Positions 6,553 through 7,828 of a stretch of DNA of 7,828 nucleotides are shown here, piece after piece. Position numbers and translations under genes: made by a program. The notes under the pieces were generated by a model, which saw only the letters and a list, made by a program, of their open reading frames with translations, ran no database searches and was not told where the DNA came from. The DNA is from an uncultured Gammaproteobacteria bacterium (lineage in GTDB: Bacteria > Pseudomonadota > Gammaproteobacteria > Pseudomonadales > Pseudohongiellaceae), in contig CAISYX010000361.1 of NCBI GenBank assembly GCA_903889815.1, positions 1 through 7,828 of the forward strand. Direction: 5' to 3'. Each line of letters starts with the position of its first letter. Position 1 is the stretch's first letter.

Positions 6553-6573
6553 TGCTCCGCTGAGGCAGGAGCA
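6553..6573 (+). terminator. Weak hairpin downstream of nfsA
   Basis: TGCTCC (6553-6558) pairs perfectly with GGAGCA (6568-6573) around a 9-nt loop, 40 nt after the nfsA stop. No T-run follows, so it is not a classical terminator; it may stabilise the 3' end or be chance. The 194 bp between nfsA and the next small gene hold nothing else I can identify with confidence. Confidence 0.25.
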
Positions 6574-6706
6574 TGTCAAGAATGAACGCCGTCACAGTTT
6601 TTGTTCAGTGCAGGCGAGTCAGGAAAAATCTGTGAACGGCTTAACAGCAGCCAGAATCCATGAAGGCCATACTGCCTCCACGAAAGCCTCACAGGAATCC
6701 CGCAGC

Positions 6707-6883
6707 ATGAACACCATCGTCCAAGACATTCGCAATATCCAGGCCTACCGCGAACTCGTGGTCATTTTGAAGAAACCCTATCAGGACGTTTGCCGCAGCT
6801 GTGAAGGCAAAGGCAAACTGCCCAATGCGCAGATCTGTTTGATCTGCAAAGGCAGCGGTCACCGCTGGCTGAAGTTGCTCTGA
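6707..6883 (+). CDS. Small protein with a two-motif DnaJ-type (CxxCxGxG) zinc finger
   Basis: This is a 58-residue protein of unknown role, predicted cytoplasmic. Residues 1-28 look helical and charged. Then come CRSCEGKG (C29, C32) and CLICKGSG (C44, C47), two copies of CxxCxGxG separated by 8 residues. DnaJ has four such motifs forming two zinc sites; one pair is enough for a single zinc site. No J domain or other fused domain is present, so it is a free-standing finger that might bind unfolded protein or RNA, but no function can be assigned. The ATG at 6707 has AGGAA 9 nt upstream. In-frame starts at GTG 6608 or GTG 6632 would add up to 33 residues with rare codons (TTA, ACA, AGA) and no recognisable motif; the 6632 start does have an AGGA 7 nt before it and cannot be fully excluded. 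Confidence 0.75.
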   Translation: MNTIVQDIRNIQAYRELVVILKKPYQDVCRSCEGKGKLPNAQICLICKGSGHRWLKLL

Positions 6884-6910
6884 CACTTCTCGCAAGGCTT
6901 CGTCGCGTTT

Positions 6911-6940
6911 CTGTCAATCGCCGGTGGCATCCTCTACAAT
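6911..6940 (+). promoter_or_regulatory. Candidate sigma-70 promoter for the methyltransferase gene
   Basis: CTGTCA (6911-6916, 4 of 6) and TACAAT (6935-6940, 5 of 6) are 18 nt apart. Transcription would begin near 6947, leaving a leader of about 48 nt before ATG 6995. The element sits in the 111-bp gap after the small zinc-finger gene. Confidence 0.5.
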
Positions 6941-6994
6941 CGGGCGCCACACCACTCCGACAGAACAACAATGCGAATCCCAGGAGACTTGCCC

Positions 6995-7720
6995 ATGACG
7001 TTCCCCCGCAGTTTGCTTATCGCCGGCCTGACCCTCTGGGTCACGGCCTGCGCTACCTCCGCCCAGAGCCAGTCTGACCAGCGTTACATCTACGCCCCCG
7101 AGCGCAGCATTGACGGCGGCACGGGCATGTTCTACATGGGCCGGGAAACCTCCGGTGTCATGGGCCATCTGGCCGCTGACTGGCTTGAACGCCCGACCCG
7201 CACCCACGAGGAAATGCCCGACGCTGTCGTCGAGAACATGAACCTCAAGCCCACTGATGTGGTGGCTGACATCGGCGCCGGCTCGGGCTACTTCACCTTC
7301 CGCATCGCCGCCAAGGTGCCGCAGGGCAAAGTGCTGGCCGTAGACATTCAGCCGGAAATGCTGGCCATGGTGGAAGCACGCAAATTGAGTGAGAACGTCA
7401 GCAATGTCGAGGGTGTGCTGGGTGACCTGCAGAGCACCAATCTGCCGCCGGACTCAGTGGACGTGGCCTTTCTCGTGGATGCCTATCATGAGTTTTCGCA
7501 CCCTTACGAGATGCTGGAAAGCATCTTCACGGCGCTGAAGCCGGGTGGGCGTCTGATTCTGGTGGAGTACCGCGGCGAGGATCGCAATGTTCCCATCCGC
7601 CCGCTGCACAAGATGACGCAGGCACAGGTCAAGCGCGAAATGGACGTGTTCGATCTGGAATTCGAAGAGACGCTGGATTTCCTGCCATGGCAGCACATGA
7701 TGATCTTCAGCAAACGCTGA
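6995..7720 (+). CDS. SAM-dependent class I methyltransferase with a lipoprotein signal peptide
   Basis: This is a 241-residue protein. The first 19 residues form a lipoprotein-type signal: basic start (R5), hydrophobic SLLIAGLTLW, then the lipobox VTAC with C19 as the lipidation site. Residue +2 is Ala, not Asp, which favours outer-membrane sorting. After a linker come GRETSGVMGH (49-58) and WLERP (63-67), then a complete Rossmann methyltransferase core. That core has VADIGAGSGYF (90-100, SAM motif I), AVDIQPEM (115-122, acidic residue for the ribose), DVAFLVDAYHEF (156-167) and LKPGGRLILVEY (181-192). Similar exported methyltransferase-fold proteins occur in other bacteria, but I know of no proven substrate. 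The start is ATG 6995 with AGGAG 8 nt upstream; ATG 6971 lacks a ribosome site. The family call is firm; methyl transfer in an envelope compartment without known SAM supply is unexplained. Confidence 0.88.
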   Translation: MTFPRSLLIAGLTLWVTACATSAQSQSDQRYIYAPERSIDGGTGMFYMGRETSGVMGHLAADWLERPTRTHEEMPDAVVENMNLKPTDVVADIGAGSGYFTFRIAAKVPQGKVLAVDIQPEMLAMVEARKLSENVSNVEGVLGDLQSTNLPPDSVDVAFLVDAYHEFSHPYEMLESIFTALKPGGRLILVEYRGEDRNVPIRPLHKMTQAQVKREMDVFDLEFEETLDFLPWQHMMIFSKR

Positions 7721-7734
7721 GACGTCTGTGCTGA

Positions 7735-7828
7735 TCAGCGATAGATGATTTCTCCCCGGAAGGTCGCCAGTCTCGCCAGCAGGCGGTTCTGCGGCCCCAG
7801 GGGAACCTCTGCCTTGTCCATCGCCGCC
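7735..7828 (-). CDS. C-terminal end of an unrecognised protein (runs off the right edge)
   Basis: On the minus strand an open frame enters from the right edge and ends at TGA 7737-7735. The last 30 residues contain DKAEVPLGPQNRLLARLATF and end in GEIIYR. The gene is convergent with the methyltransferase, with 14 bp between the stop codons, and this arrangement plus the non-repetitive, charged tail supports a real gene end. I do not recognise the family. GCTGATCAGC (7730-7739), a 10-bp perfect palindrome, overlaps the stop; with no T-run it is not an evident terminator. Confidence 0.55.
   Translation of the reverse strand, partial: AAMDKAEVPLGPQNRLLARLATFRGEIIYR

Noticed and set aside
1..7828. 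A single novel defence, mobile or biosynthetic system spanning the window
   Set aside because: The genes face different directions, have their own terminators or promoters, and belong to common housekeeping or envelope families. No integrase, transposase, toxin-antitoxin pair, repeat array or shared theme ties them together.

Overview
The window reads as ordinary, gene-dense, fairly GC-rich chromosomal DNA of a gammaproteobacterium. The evidence is the close resemblance of one product to E. coli NfsA, a DegQ-type periplasmic protease, a mod (molybdate uptake) operon with a ModE-like operator, and a ToxR/CadC-like membrane regulator. I cannot name a genus. I see no tRNA, rRNA, CRISPR array, insertion sequence or phage gene.

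Layout. At the left edge, on the minus strand, lie the first 42 codons of modB and, just upstream of it, modA. The modA reading frame runs from a well-placed ATG at 914 through a normal signal peptide, hits an in-frame TAG (839-837), then continues with a complete ModA body. Between modA and the next gene is a perfect 8-8-8 inverted repeat (947-970) that resembles a ModE molybdate-repressor site. On the plus strand follows an SDR oxidoreductase (1018-1788) of DHRS4-like type. It converges, with 8 bp between stops, on a minus-strand membrane-anchored winged-helix regulator (1797-2855). That regulator is divergent from degQ (3082-4458), and the 226 bp between them hold small repeats that could be operators.

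degQ is followed by a strong intrinsic terminator (4533-4570). An extended -10 promoter overlaps its T-tract and serves a two-gene unit: an exported serine beta-lactamase-family hydrolase (probable TTG start at 4636) and an NfsA nitroreductase, joined by an ATGA overlap. Next come a 58-residue protein with two CxxCxGxG motifs, then a SAM-dependent methyltransferase carrying a lipoprotein signal peptide (6995-7720). At the right edge is the C-terminal end of an unrecognised minus-strand gene.

How the genes work together: modA/modB form a molybdate importer, and the hydrolase and nitroreductase are translationally coupled. The regulator may control the neighbouring protease; this is inference from position only. 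The other genes look like independent units. No clearly new multigene system is visible. The observations most worth a second look are the amber codon in modA, the exported methyltransferase, the tiny zinc-finger protein, and the regulator/degQ divergent pair.
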